Of a stretch of 64,000 nt of DNA, positions 32,824 through 43,036 are shown in pieces. Source of the DNA: Bartonella vinsonii subsp. berkhoffii ATCC 51672 (GTDB taxonomy: Bacteria > Pseudomonadota > Alphaproteobacteria > Rhizobiales > Rhizobiaceae); NCBI RefSeq assembly GCF_902825225.1, contig NZ_CADEAK010000008.1, positions 35,398 through 99,397 on the forward strand, in the 5' to 3' direction. The notes beneath the pieces are model-generated. The model did no database searches. It saw only the letters and a list, made by a program, of their open reading frames with translations, and was not told where the DNA came from. Numbering within the stretch: the first letter of the stretch is position 1; the number at the start of each line of letters is the position of its first letter. The translations under genes were made by a program, and so were the position numbers.

Positions 32824-33370
32824 AAGTTAAAATCCTAAAGGCGACATATACAACTTTATTCAAACGAACAGTATAACTGTTCGCAAAGGTAAAGGGTTGT
32901 CTGCCATAAAAGGGAGGTACCAGAAAAACAGGATGGGATATTACGTGCAAATGCATAACTGCATTTATAGCATTTCTCAACATCATCTCCATCTGTTTTG
33001 TATGACTCATAATTTTGTAAGTCTCCGGCAAAACAATCTTTAAAAAGTTCGGATATCCGAACCAGCGAATCTTAAATAACGCAATCCTAGCTTTTGTGAC
33101 ATAAAGAATTTTTATCCATAAAAAGCCTAAATGTGTAATATGCAATAAATCTTCTAAAGACAACTTAATATGGACTACAGATAATTTAGATGGTCTATCA
33201 GCTAGAAATCATAAGTGTTCTTTTATGTTGATATCATGGTTTTGGCAAGTAACAATATAATGGATCCTATTATAATATCTTTGAATTGCTTTAATTGAGT
33301 TTTTAGAGATATAAAAATTCAATGATTTATCATTTGTTGAACACTATGGAGTAAATTTGAACTATTTTTT
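32824..33370. other. Divergent rne/amidase intergenic region
   Basis: This 547-base region lies between the rne start (minus) and the amidase gene (plus) and should hold both promoters and a long rne 5' UTR. It contains a perfect 16-bp palindrome at 33047-33062. A 138-codon minus-strand ORF that runs into rne out of frame was judged a chance frame. Confidence 0.5.
33047..33062. promoter_or_regulatory. Perfect 16-bp palindrome, candidate operator
   Basis: GTTCGGATATCCGAAC is a perfect inverted repeat with no spacer, about 224 bases upstream of the rne start codon and about 310 upstream of the amidase gene. It is more GC-rich than its surroundings. A loop-less palindrome suits a dimeric DNA-binding protein better than an RNA hairpin. 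No regulator is assigned. Confidence 0.35.
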
Positions 33371-34642
33371 ATGCGGTTGAGATCAATTGTGACGAATGTA
33401 GGGTATTTTCACTTAATGATAAAAAGAATTTTTACCCCAAAGCTAAAAATAACCTATTGTGATGTTATTTTGTTCGTCCCATATTTTTTATTGTTTTTTT
33501 TAGTATTCCAAACAAATATCCAAGCTGCAGATGCCTTAAAACTTGTCAATTTGCGAACTATTGGTGATGATACACACACGCGTATTATTGCAGTTTTTAA
33601 TGCTAAGCCAAATGTTCGTTTGCAAATTTTTGATAAGCCTGCGCGTTTAGTTATCAATTTACCCATCGTTGATTTTTCATCGCAAAATACATCAAAGAAA
33701 CAGAAGTCATTATCAAGTATGTTATTAGATGTGCGTTACAGTTTTTCTGATATACAGACTTCACGCATTATTTTGACAAGCAAAGTCACTTTTATTGTTG
33801 AAAAAACTACGGTACAAAAATTAGATAATGGTTTATGGCAATTGTTAGTTGATATTAGCAAAAGCACACAAGAAAAATTTAATGAACTATTTGAAAAACA
33901 ACAAAAAACATATTTCAATGCACAACAAAACTTAATGCCAACACGTAATTTCCGTGTCATTCTTGATCCTGGTCATGGTGGAATTGATGGTGGTGCACGA
34001 GGTATTACTGGAATTTTAGAAAAAGATGTGACATTAGCTTTTGCACGTGTATTGCGAGACGAATTAAGAAAAGATTCTCATATTACTGTTGCTTTAACAC
34101 GTAATTCCGATGTCTTTTTAAGATTAAGTGAAAGAGTTAAAAAAGCGCAAGAATTTGGTGCTGATCTTTTTATATCTATTCATGCAGATACTATTAATAC
34201 GCATTCTCTTCGTGGTGCTACAGTATATACGATATCAGATAAAGCATCTGATGCAATTGCAAAATCCTTAGCTGAAAATGAAAACAAAGTTGATCTTCTT
34301 GATGGTTTGCCTGCAGATGAATCACATGAAGTTACAGATATTTTGATTGATCTTACCCGACGTGAAACGCATGCTTTTTCAGTGAATTTTGCAAACAGTG
34401 TTGTTTCAAGCTTATCAAAAAATAACATCAATCTTATAAATAACCCTCATCGATATGCTGATTTTCAAGTGTTAAGAGCTTCAGATATACCCTCAGTCTT
34501 AATAGAGATAGGTTATTTATCCAATAAAGAGGATGAAGAATTATTAAATAAACCCCAATGGAGGAAACATATGGCTCACTCTATTGCTCATTCTATTCGG
34601 CAATTTGCTGAGTATAGGCAGAAAGTTATGCAGCCTCTTTAA
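33371..34642 (+). CDS. N-acetylmuramoyl-L-alanine amidase (AmiC-like)
   Basis: Periplasmic amidase that splits septal peptidoglycan by removing the peptide stem. A long N-terminal signal/anchor segment (hydrophobic core about residues 32-47) is followed by an AMIN-type domain (about 55-150). The zinc amidase_3 domain begins near residue 195: VILDPGHGGIDGGARG with the first zinc His, a second ligand region before, FISIHADT and the catalytic Glu in SVLIEIGYLSN near residue 380. An ATG at 33416 would give a more typical signal peptide and is a real alternative start. PBP1A follows downstream. Confidence 0.9.
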   Translation: MRLRSIVTNVGYFHLMIKRIFTPKLKITYCDVILFVPYFLLFFLVFQTNIQAADALKLVNLRTIGDDTHTRIIAVFNAKPNVRLQIFDKPARLVINLPIVDFSSQNTSKKQKSLSSMLLDVRYSFSDIQTSRIILTSKVTFIVEKTTVQKLDNGLWQLLVDISKSTQEKFNELFEKQQKTYFNAQQNLMPTRNFRVILDPGHGGIDGGARGITGILEKDVTLAFARVLRDELRKDSHITVALTRNSDVFLRLSERVKKAQEFGADLFISIHADTINTHSLRGATVYTISDKASDAIAKSLAENENKVDLLDGLPADESHEVTDILIDLTRRETHAFSVNFANSVVSSLSKNNINLINNPHRYADFQVLRASDIPSVLIEIGYLSNKEDEELLNKPQWRKHMAHSIAHSIRQFAEYRQKVMQPL

Positions 34643-34799
34643 ATTTGTGATAAAATAGAGTATCAATCTGTGCTTCTATGTATAAAGGCAAAAAATATTT
34701 TTCTTTATCTCAGTTTAGTGATGATATCCTTGTGATATTGATGATGAGATAACATATTTTATTCGATCAATTCTAAAGAAAGCGATAGCCATTTTGATA

Positions 34800-37262
34800 A
34801 TGATTTTTTTTAGATATCTTCTTAGTCTTGTTATGACTATTGGTTTTTGGGGGGCAGTCATACAAGGGGCGATAGCAAAAGAACCCACCAGTGCACTTCC
34901 TGATTATGAAGTTCTTTCGCTCTATGAACCGCCCGTGATGACTCGTGTTCACGCTTCTGATGGTAGCCTTATGGCAGAATTTGCCACAAAACGTCGCCTT
35001 TATTTACCAATTCAGTCAATACCAAAACTTCTTAAAGACGCTTTTGTTTCAGCTGAAGATAAGAATTTTTATCATCATTTTGGTTTAGATCCTGAAGGGC
35101 TTTCTAGGGCTTTGATCAATAATATCCGTAATATTGGCTCTGGAAAACGTCCAGAGGGAGCATCAACTATTACACAACAAGTTGCTAAAAATTTTCTTTT
35201 AAGTTCAGACGCAACATTAGAACGTAAATTAAAAGAAGCTATTCTAGCAATGCGTATTGAGAAGACCTATTCAAAGGATCATATTCTTGAACTCTATCTC
35301 AATGAAATTTATCTTGGTCGTAGCACTTATGGTATCGCAGCAGCATCATTAACTTATTTCAATAAATCTGTTAATGATCTTACTTTAGAGCAATGCGCTT
35401 ATTTGGCTGCTCTTCCCAAAGGACCAGCGAATTATGACCCTTTCAAAAATACACAACGCGCTCTTAATCGACGCAATTGGGTTATAGATCGGATGGTTGC
35501 AAATGGATATGTAACGCGTGAACAAGGTAAAAAGGCTAAAGAAAAACCTTTAGGAGCAACACTGCGCGGTAGCGATAGCTACGTTTTTGCTGCTGACTAT
35601 TTTACTGAAGAAGTGCGTCGTCGTTTAATGCATCGTTATGGAGCAAAAACACTTTACGAAGGTGGACTTTCAATTCGTACAACGCTTGATCCATCTTTAC
35701 AGCTTATTGCTCGACGCGCTTTGCATAATGGATTAATTAAATTTGATCATTCGCAAGGATGGCGTGGTGCTTATAAACATATTGATAAGAGTGATGATTG
35801 GGGCATAGAACTTGCGAATATTACGGGATTAAGTGATGTTCCTGAATGGCGTTTAGCTGTTGTTCTTTCGATGAAAGCCAATAAAATAGAGATTGGTTTA
35901 CAACCACAACATGAAGATTCAGGTTTATTGTCAACGAAGCGGGAAACAGCCATTTTGTCTGAAGCCGATTCAAAATGGGCATTAAATGTTATCAAAGAAA
36001 ATGGCTATCGAAAAACAGTTCGGGATTTATCTCATGTCCTGCAAGTTGGAGATGTCATTTTTGTCGAAAAAACATCAAATACAGAGAATATTTATCGTTT
36101 ACAACAAATTCCAAAGGTTGAAGGTGCGATTGTTGCTATGGAACCTCATACAGGACGTGTTCTTGCTATGGTGGGAGGATTTTCTTTTGCAGCTTCTGAA
36201 TTTAATCGTGCAACACAAGCCTATCGTCAACCCGGTTCTGCTTTTAAGCCTTTTGTGTATGCAGCAGCACTCGATAATGGATATACACCAGCATCGGTTA
36301 TTTTAGATGGTCCTATTGAGATTCGTCAATATAATGGTGAAATTTGGCAACCTAAAAATTATGGTGGTACATTTGCAGGGCCTTCAACACTGCGCTATGG
36401 CATTGAACATTCTCGCAATCTTATGACAATACGGCTTGCCTATGATATGGGAATGCCTCTTGTAGCTGAATATGCAGAGCGTTTTGGTATTGTAGATAAA
36501 TTACAGCCTTATCTTCCCATGGCTTTAGGAGCCGGCGAAACAACGGTTTTACGAATGGTTACAGCTTATTCAGTGATTGCCAATGGAGGACGCTCTATTC
36601 ATCCTTCTTTGATAGACAGAATTCAAGATCGTTATGGAAAAACAATTTACCGTCATGATGATCGTCTCTGTGAAAATTGTAATGCTGCGTCTTGGGATAA
36701 CCAAAATGAACCCACATTAATTGATGAGAGAGATCAAGTTCTTGATCCTATGACAGCTTATCAAATTACATCAATGATGGAAGGCGTTGTTCAACGTGGT
36801 ACAGCGGCGCGTTTACACTATCTTAATCGACATATCGCTGCAAAAACAGGAACAACCAATGATTCTAAAGATGTGTGGTTTATGGGATTTACTCCTGACC
36901 TTGTCGTTGGTATTTTTCTTGGTTACGATCAACCAACACCATTGGGATATAATGGAACGGGAAGTTCATTAGCAGCACCTATTTTTGGTGAATTTATGGC
37001 AAAAGCTCTGAAAGGGAAGCCAGATGTACCATTTAAGATGCCAGAGGGGATGATTTTAATGCCGATTAATCGTAAGACAGGCATGCTTGCTGAATCAGGA
37101 GATCATGATGTCATTATAGAAGCATTTAAACCAGGAACTGGGCCTGCTGATATATATCAGGTCATTGGTGGTACCAATTCTTTTCAAGAAGGGATTCCTG
37201 CAACAACTACTTCTCCACAAGTTAACAAAGCTCTTGAAAGCGGTACGGGTGGCCTGTATTAG
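34800..37262 (+). CDS. mrcA: Penicillin-binding protein 1A (bifunctional transglycosylase/transpeptidase)
   Basis: Class A PBP that polymerises and cross-links peptidoglycan in the inner membrane, about 820 residues. The N-terminal anchor is followed by the glycosyltransferase domain with EDKNFYHHFGLDPEG near residue 85 and GASTITQQVAKN near residue 120. The transpeptidase domain has the active-site SAFK (GSAFKPFVYAAAL, near residue 480), SRN near 540 and KTGTTND near 682. The ATG at 34800 is used; a TTG two codons upstream is less likely. It sits downstream of the amidase gene, grouping two cell-wall enzymes. Confidence 0.95.
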   Translation: MIFFRYLLSLVMTIGFWGAVIQGAIAKEPTSALPDYEVLSLYEPPVMTRVHASDGSLMAEFATKRRLYLPIQSIPKLLKDAFVSAEDKNFYHHFGLDPEGLSRALINNIRNIGSGKRPEGASTITQQVAKNFLLSSDATLERKLKEAILAMRIEKTYSKDHILELYLNEIYLGRSTYGIAAASLTYFNKSVNDLTLEQCAYLAALPKGPANYDPFKNTQRALNRRNWVIDRMVANGYVTREQGKKAKEKPLGATLRGSDSYVFAADYFTEEVRRRLMHRYGAKTLYEGGLSIRTTLDPSLQLIARRALHNGLIKFDHSQGWRGAYKHIDKSDDWGIELANITGLSDVPEWRLAVVLSMKANKIEIGLQPQHEDSGLLSTKRETAILSEADSKWALNVIKENGYRKTVRDLSHVLQVGDVIFVEKTSNTENIYRLQQIPKVEGAIVAMEPHTGRVLAMVGGFSFAASEFNRATQAYRQPGSAFKPFVYAAALDNGYTPASVILDGPIEIRQYNGEIWQPKNYGGTFAGPSTLRYGIEHSRNLMTIRLAYDMGMPLVAEYAERFGIVDKLQPYLPMALGAGETTVLRMVTAYSVIANGGRSIHPSLIDRIQDRYGKTIYRHDDRLCENCNAASWDNQNEPTLIDERDQVLDPMTAYQITSMMEGVVQRGTAARLHYLNRHIAAKTGTTNDSKDVWFMGFTPDLVVGIFLGYDQPTPLGYNGTGSSLAAPIFGEFMAKALKGKPDVPFKMPEGMILMPINRKTGMLAESGDHDVIIEAFKPGTGPADIYQVIGGTNSFQEGIPATTTSPQVNKALESGTGGLY

Positions 37263-37445
37263 TCGACCAAATCTGCGTTGATATGATTTGGCAGAGTAAA
37301 ATAATTTTTATCTGTTTTTTGCAGAATAGCTACAGTAAATAGGTTGATGAAGTCATGCTTTTCCTTTACGACAAGCATTGAATTTATGTAAATGTTAAAA
37401 AACATAACCAAAAAGAAATCAAAATGAAAACTACGGTGTTCAATT

Positions 37446-38574
37446 ATGCGAGCAGAAATAGAAACATTAGTTGATGAAATTCAAAAGGCAATTACGTTGC
37501 TAAGGGGGCATCTTTGACTGGGATCAATCACTAAAACGTCTCGAATATCTCAATCAAAAAGCAAAAGATTCAACGCTTTGGAATAATGCACAACAAGCAC
37601 AAGAGATGATGCGTGAGCGTCAACGTCTTGATGATTCAATCAATGGTATTCGATCATTTACAAAAACACTCGAAGAATGCATTGAATTAATCGAAATGGG
37701 CGAAGAAGAAAGTGATGTTGAGATTATTACAGATGCAGAAAACTCAATACGTAATCTTAAAAATGAGATATATAAGAGACAAATTGATGTGCTTCTTTCA
37801 GGAGAAGCAGATCAGAATGATACTTATTTAGAAGTTCATGCTGGTGCAGGAGGAACGGAAAGCCAAGATTGGGCTTCTATGCTGTTACGCATGTATACGC
37901 GCTGGGCTGAACAGCATAAAATGAAGGTTGACCTATTAGAGATTCACGATGGAGAAGAGGCAGGAATCAAATCAGCGACTATTCTTGTAAAAGGGCATAA
38001 CGCTTATGGTATGTTAAAAACAGAATCAGGTGTTCATCGTTTGGTACGTATTTCACCGTTTGATTCAAATGCAAAGCGCCATACTTCTTTTGCAAGCATT
38101 TGGGTTTACCCAGTTATTGATGATAATATTGAAGTTGATGTTTCAGAAGCAGATGTTCGTATTGATACATATCGTGCCTCAGGAGCTGGAGGGCAACATG
38201 TCAATACAACAGATTCTGCAGTGCGCATTACACATATAAAAACGGGTATTGTTGTTCAATGTCAAACAGAACGTTCTCAGCATAAAAATCGAGCAACTGC
38301 ATGGTCTATGTTACGCGCAAGACTTTATGAAGAAGAGCTCAAAAAGAGAGAAGAGGAAACAAATGCTGTTGAAGCTTCTAAAACAGAAATTGGATGGGGA
38401 CACCAAATTAGATCTTATGTTCTTCAACCTTATCAACTTGTCAAGGATTTACGCACAGGCATTGAAAACACTGATCCACAATCCGTACTGAATGGCAATT
38501 TAGACGCATTTATAGAGGCAGCACTTGCTCAACGCATTTATGGAAAAGTTCAAGACATTGAAGATATTAGTTAA
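37446..38574 (+). CDS. prfB: Peptide chain release factor 2, with programmed +1 frameshift
   Basis: Releases peptides at UAA and UGA stop codons. The first 23 codons run from ATG 37446 to an in-frame UGA at 37515-37517. Reading continues in the +1 frame from GAC at 37516 to 38574, giving 375 residues, the normal length. The second part has SPFDSN, which recognises the stop codon, and the catalytic GGQ (SGAGGQHVN). This is the classical RF2 autoregulation: low RF2 leads to frameshifting and more RF2. The gene is intact, not a pseudogene. Confidence 0.97.
37502..37518 (+). promoter_or_regulatory. RF2 programmed +1 frameshift site
   Basis: An internal Shine-Dalgarno-like AGGGGG (37503-37508) lies 3 bases upstream of the slippery CTT-TGA-C (37512-37518). 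This is the conserved arrangement of bacterial prfB genes. Confidence 0.96.
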
Positions 38575-38706
38575 TAAGATACAATCTTTCTCAAGAATTT
38601 CTTAGGTTTATTGTTTGCTTCGTTTATTTCAGATCATATACCCCAATTTACTAAAGAAAATGGAGAGCATAATTTCTGCATTTTATAAATGCTCAAGTAA
38701 AGAAAC

Positions 38707-39186
38707 TTATAAAACATTATTATATAAAAGTGCCGCAGAAAATACCTTATCGGCATGTCCGGGGACGCTAACTTTTCGCCATTCTTCTACTATTTTTCCT
38801 CTTGCATCAATCAGAAAAGTGCTTCGTTCAACCCCCATATATTTTCGCCCATACATGCTTTTTTCAACCCAAACACCGTAAGCCTCAAGCGTCGTTTTTT
38901 CTTCATCTGAAACAAGGATGATATCAAGTCCATGTTTTGTTTTGAATTTCTCATGTTTTTTAACATTGTCTGGAGATATTCCAATAATAATAACCCCGAT
39001 TTCATCGAATTTTGTCTTCAACCGCGTAAAATCAATCGCTTCATTTGTACACCCACTGGTGTCATCTTTGGGATAAAAATATAAAACAACAGCTTTCCCT
39101 TGAAGATCAGAAAGACGTAAATTTCTTCCACCATCACGTGGTAAATCAAAATCTGGAGCGAAAGTACCTTTCAGCGGTCTTGTCAT
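38707..39186 (-). CDS. bcp: Thioredoxin-dependent peroxiredoxin, BCP/PrxQ type
   Basis: Reduces hydrogen and organic peroxides. The thioredoxin-fold protein of 159 residues has the peroxidatic Cys46 in YFYPKDDTSGCTNEA and conserved downstream residues near WRKVSVPGHA. Cys46 is the only Cys in the protein. The resolving Cys found five residues later in many BCP proteins is replaced (Ala50/Ile51 region), so it should act as a 1-Cys enzyme. It lies on the minus strand downstream of tyrS, separated by 159 bases. Confidence 0.93.
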   Translation of the reverse strand: MTRPLKGTFAPDFDLPRDGGRNLRLSDLQGKAVVLYFYPKDDTSGCTNEAIDFTRLKTKFDEIGVIIIGISPDNVKKHEKFKTKHGLDIILVSDEEKTTLEAYGVWVEKSMYGRKYMGVERSTFLIDARGKIVEEWRKVSVPGHADKVFSAALLYNNVL

Positions 39187-39345
39187 TGGTTTTTATCTTT
39201 CTTTTCTGTGTAGCAGGTGTAAAGCATAGGATCATAATAAAAGAAGTAAAAATTCAGCTCTCTTGTACTTAGTTCAAAGATTTTTTATTTCTCTTAGACG
39301 GCGTATTATATCATAAAGATTGAATTGAGAAAATAAGAGAAAAAA

Positions 39346-40599
39346 TTATAGGGGTTTTATTAAAACATGTTTTTTCTTACCGAAGGAAAGTTTAATGATT
39401 CCCTCCGCATCAATATCTTCTTCAATTATAAGGCGCGTTTCATTATCAATGATTTTATCATTGATACGCACACCTCCACCTTGAATATGTCGACGTGCTT
39501 CACTGTTAGATTTAGCTAGTCCTGCTTGTACTAAAAGAGTGAGCACTCCAACACCCGTTTTTAATTTTATGACATCAATCTCAACAGTTGGAAGGTTTTC
39601 TCCAAGTGTTTTTTCTTCAAAAGTTTTACGAGCTGTTGCGGCTGCTCCATCGGCAAGATGGCGGCCATGCAACATTGCAGTAACTTCTGTTGCAAGAATT
39701 TTCTTTGCTTCGTTAATTTCAGTTCCTTGCAATGCAGAAAGTTTGCGAATTTCATCCATCGGCAATGTGGTATAAAGCTTCAAAAACCGTGTAACATCAG
39801 CATCTTCTGTATTACGCCAATATTGCCAAAATTGATAAGGTGAAAGCATATCTGCATTAAGCCATACAGCACCATCCAATGATTTACCCATTTTGGCACC
39901 AGAAGACGTTGTCAGTAATGGGGAAGTTAATGCATATAACTGTACTGTTTCTAAGCGATGTCCTAATTCAATTCCGTTAACAATATTGCCCCATTGATCA
40001 GAACCACCTATTTGCACACGCAGTCCATAACGCTTATAAAGTTCAACAAAATCATAAGCTTGTAGAATCATATAATTAAACTCAAGAAATGACAAAGAAT
40101 GTTCACGTTCAAGTCTCAGTCTAACAGAATCAAATGACAACATACGGTTGACAGAAAAATGTTTTCCTACGTCACGCAAAAATTCTAAATAGTTCAAATT
40201 GCATAACCATTCAGCATTATTGACAATGCATGCATCGTTTTTTTTATCACCAAATGTCAAATAATTCGCAAATACCTTTTTAATACCAGAAATGTTTGCA
40301 GTTATATCATCTTGTGTCAGAAGGCGTCGTGCCTCATCTTTAAAAGAAGGATCACCAATCAATCCTGTCCCTCCACCCATCAAAGCAATAGGACGATGAC
40401 CAGTCTTTTGTAACCAATAAAGCATCATAATTTGAAGAAGGCTTCCAGCATGTAAACTTGATGCTGTAGGATCAAATCCAATATAAGCGCTTACAACTTC
40501 TTTTGAAAAAAGATCATCTAAGCCTTTTTCATCCGAAATTTGGTGAATAAAACCACGTTCACTCATAATGTGTAAAAAATCAGATTTAAAGGCAAGCAC
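39346..40599 (-). CDS. tyrS: Tyrosyl-tRNA synthetase
   Basis: Class I aminoacyl-tRNA synthetase, 417 residues. The HIGH-like signature is in [13 protein letters not shown] near residue 42, tyrosine-binding residues lie in GGSDQWGNI near residue 200, and the KMSKS-like loop is KMGKSLDG near residue 235. The C-terminal S4 RNA-binding domain ([14 protein letters not shown]) is present. The start is a GTG at 40599; an in-frame ATG at 40566 (SERGFIH) is an alternative that would trim conserved residues. Confidence 0.95.
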   Translation of the reverse strand: MLAFKSDFLHIMSERGFIHQISDEKGLDDLFSKEVVSAYIGFDPTASSLHAGSLLQIMMLYWLQKTGHRPIALMGGGTGLIGDPSFKDEARRLLTQDDITANISGIKKVFANYLTFGDKKNDACIVNNAEWLCNLNYLEFLRDVGKHFSVNRMLSFDSVRLRLEREHSLSFLEFNYMILQAYDFVELYKRYGLRVQIGGSDQWGNIVNGIELGHRLETVQLYALTSPLLTTSSGAKMGKSLDGAVWLNADMLSPYQFWQYWRNTEDADVTRFLKLYTTLPMDEIRKLSALQGTEINEAKKILATEVTAMLHGRHLADGAAATARKTFEEKTLGENLPTVEIDVIKLKTGVGVLTLLVQAGLAKSNSEARRHIQGGGVRINDKIIDNETRLIIEEDIDAEGIIKLSFGKKKHVLIKPL

Positions 40600-40868
40600 A
40601 GTTTTTGTATCCTAATTAAATTATATTCGTTTATACAACAGATTATTTATGCATTCTCCCTACCATAAATAATACAGTTCTCACAAGAGAATGAGAAATT
40701 GAGTCATGAAAACAAATGTTATTACCTCTTAGGGAGAAATGCTTTTTATTGAAAAATAAAAAAATTATTTTTATCTTTAAACGCAAGTGGATATGAGAGA
40801 ACTAGAAAATACTATAAAAATAAGCTTTCTTGTTATTATCAGAATAACTTTTTTCATTTTTGCAAATT

Positions 40869-41558
40869 CTAGCTTTTGTAAGCAAGAGAAAGTATTTCAG
40901 GGGGAGGAGAGAGAAATTCACCTGTAATATGATTATCCAAATATTGTGCACATCGTTCAATAAGCTCTTTATTGCATCCACTAAAAAAGTGGTTAGCACC
41001 TTCCATTATTTCTTGTGTAATTGTGATACCTTTTTGTGTTTTTAGTTTATCCACAAGTGTTTGTACATCTTTTTGGGGAGCAACTTTGTCGATATCGCCG
41101 TGAATTATCAGCCCAGAGGAGGGGCAAGGAGCAAGAAATGAGAAGTCATAAACATTAGGTTGAGGAGCAACGGATATAAAGCCTTCGATTTCTGGTCTGC
41201 GCATTAGAAGCTGCATACCAATCCAAGCACCAAATGAATATCCAGCTACCCAGCAATTTTTAGAATCAGGATGTTGTGTTTGCACCCAATCGAGTGCAGC
41301 TGCAGCATCTGAAAGTTCTCCTATTCCATAATCAAATTCACCTTGGCTACGGCCTATACCACGAAAATTAAAACGCAATGTAGTAAAACCACGTTGTTGA
41401 AACATGTAGAAGAGATCATAAACAATTCTATTGTTCATTGTTCCACCAAACTGAGGGTGAGGATGTAAAATAACCGCAATTGGTGCATTTCTTTGTTGTG
41501 AAGGTTGATAACGCCCTTCAAGTCGACCTGCTGGACCATTAAAAATAATTTCTGGCAT
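40869..41558 (-). CDS. Alpha/beta hydrolase of the conserved short-chain type
   Basis: Cytosolic hydrolase of 229 residues. The nucleophile elbow is GYSFGAW with Ser near residue 95, and further triad candidates are HGDIDK (Asp) and GANHFFSG (His). An HPHPQFGGTM motif near residue 30 is typical of this conserved family in alphaproteobacteria. The substrate is unknown. The ATG at 41558 is chosen because AAGGAGC lies just upstream; an in-frame ATG at 41591 would add 11 residues. It diverges from the suf operon. Confidence 0.85.
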   Translation of the reverse strand: MPEIIFNGPAGRLEGRYQPSQQRNAPIAVILHPHPQFGGTMNNRIVYDLFYMFQQRGFTTLRFNFRGIGRSQGEFDYGIGELSDAAAALDWVQTQHPDSKNCWVAGYSFGAWIGMQLLMRRPEIEGFISVAPQPNVYDFSFLAPCPSSGLIIHGDIDKVAPQKDVQTLVDKLKTQKGITITQEIMEGANHFFSGCNKELIERCAQYLDNHITGEFLSPPPEILSLAYKS

Positions 41559-41650
41559 TAAATGCTCCTTAAATGCTCTAAAGATCCTCATTGACCTTTG
41601 TCGACTTTTACCATAGAATCTCTCAATTTATTAATAGATATTCTTTTTTA

Positions 41651-41676
41651 AGTGCATTTTTCAAGAAAATTGCACT
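41651..41676. promoter_or_regulatory. Inverted repeat upstream of the suf operon
   Basis: AGTGCA (41651-41656) and TGCACT (41671-41676) form a symmetric pair with an inner TTTT/AAAA match. It lies 46 bases before the first suf gene and 92 bases before the divergent hydrolase gene. It could be an operator for an iron or Fe-S regulator, but it does not match a consensus I can name with certainty. Confidence 0.35.
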
Positions 41677-41722
41677 ATTTTTTTTAAAATCAATTGATAT
41701 TGCTTAATGATTGTGATGTAAA

Positions 41723-42868
41723 ATGGCTATAAAACGTCGATATTTTGATCATAATGCGACAACACCGCTCAAAAAAATGGCGCGCCTAGCATTACTGGAA
41801 GCTTTAGAGATATTTGGTAACCCATCATCTGTTCATACGGAAGGTCGTGCTGCTAAGGCTTTATTGCAAAAAGCACGTCGACAAATCGCTGAAAATCTCA
41901 ACACACATCCAGATCATGTTGTCTTTACATCTGGTGCGACTGAAGCAGCGATGACTTTATTAACGCCCTTTTATAATATGGGAAGCTCTACAGTTCAATT
42001 CTCGCATCTTTATATTGGGGCTACTGAACATCCATCTGTTGCAGAAGGAGGCCGTTTTTCTAAAGAATTTATCAGCACTGTTGCTGTTGATCAGGATGGG
42101 CTCATTCAACAAGATAAATTAGTTTCTCTCTTAATGCTTCACGATAAAATAAAAGGGCTTCCTCTTGTTGCAATTCAAGCTGCTAATAGTGAAACTGGAG
42201 TTATTCAAAAAATAAAAGAAATATCTACTATCGTTAGGGATTTTGGAGGCATTCTTATTGTTGATTTAACACAATATATAGACAAAAATTTTGTTAATAT
42301 TCATCAGATGGGAGGAGATTTTTTTATACTGTCTGCCCATAAAATTGGCGGGCCAAAAGGAATTGGTGCTTTTGTTTCATGTGGGAACCTTCTGATGCCA
42401 TATCCTCTTATTGTAGGAGGAGGACAAGAAAAAGGGTTTCGTGGAGGGACAGAAGCATTGCCGCTTATTGCTGCTTTTGGAGCAGCGATGGCTGATTGTT
42501 TTACACAAGAAGAGAGAGAACAGTTAATGTTCTTACGTGATAAATTAGAAGATGGAATACAGAAAGTGTCTCGTGATGTCGAAATTTTTGGCAAACGCGT
42601 TCAGCGTTTGCCAAACACAACTTATTTCGCTGTACGCAATATAAAAGCGGAAACTATGCAAATTGGTTTTGATTTGGCAGGGTTTTCTGTATCAGCAGGT
42701 TCTGCTTGTTCTTCGGGAAAAGTAAAGCAAAACAAAGTCTTGAAAGCAATGGGCTCTGATGTCCCCCATGGTGCAATTCGTATTTCAATAGGACGTGGCA
42801 TAACGTCTCAAGATATTGATGATTTTTTATTGTTTTTTTCTCAAATGATCAGTAATAAAAAGAATTAG
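41723..42868 (+). CDS. Cysteine desulfurase (NifS/IscS class)
   Basis: PLP enzyme that takes sulfur from cysteine for Fe-S clusters or tRNA thiolation, 381 residues. The N-terminal YFDHNATTPL is diagnostic. The PLP-binding Lys lies in LSAHKIGGPKGIG near residue 205, and the sulfur-accepting Cys in SAGSACSSGK near residue 330, which matches class I desulfurases. It opens the suf cluster and is the first of two desulfurase genes; the second (SufS) is of class II. A 168-base gap precedes sufB, so it may have separate control. Confidence 0.93.
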   Translation: MAIKRRYFDHNATTPLKKMARLALLEALEIFGNPSSVHTEGRAAKALLQKARRQIAENLNTHPDHVVFTSGATEAAMTLLTPFYNMGSSTVQFSHLYIGATEHPSVAEGGRFSKEFISTVAVDQDGLIQQDKLVSLLMLHDKIKGLPLVAIQAANSETGVIQKIKEISTIVRDFGGILIVDLTQYIDKNFVNIHQMGGDFFILSAHKIGGPKGIGAFVSCGNLLMPYPLIVGGGQEKGFRGGTEALPLIAAFGAAMADCFTQEEREQLMFLRDKLEDGIQKVSRDVEIFGKRVQRLPNTTYFAVRNIKAETMQIGFDLAGFSVSAGSACSSGKVKQNKVLKAMGSDVPHGAIRISIGRGITSQDIDDFLLFFSQMISNKKN

Positions 42869-43036
42869 CATTTGCCATTTAACCCTTATTAAATTAGCAT
42901 TATAAAAATTAAATAAGCTTGATTGAAATTTTCCCACTTTGCATATAGCTTAGAGAATGAATTGCTTGCTTTAATTTTATAAAGAAAGCAGGACTTTTAG
43001 TCACTGGTTCTTGATGCCAAAAAATGGAGAAAGTTT

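Noticed and set aside
32747..33163. 138-codon minus-strand ORF upstream of and overlapping the rne start
   Set aside because: It runs into rne out of frame, has no ribosome binding site or recognisable domain, and lies in what should be the rne leader.
37446..37517. prfB as a pseudogene because of the in-frame UGA
   Set aside because: The UGA is part of the conserved RF2 frameshift site, and the rest of the gene is intact.
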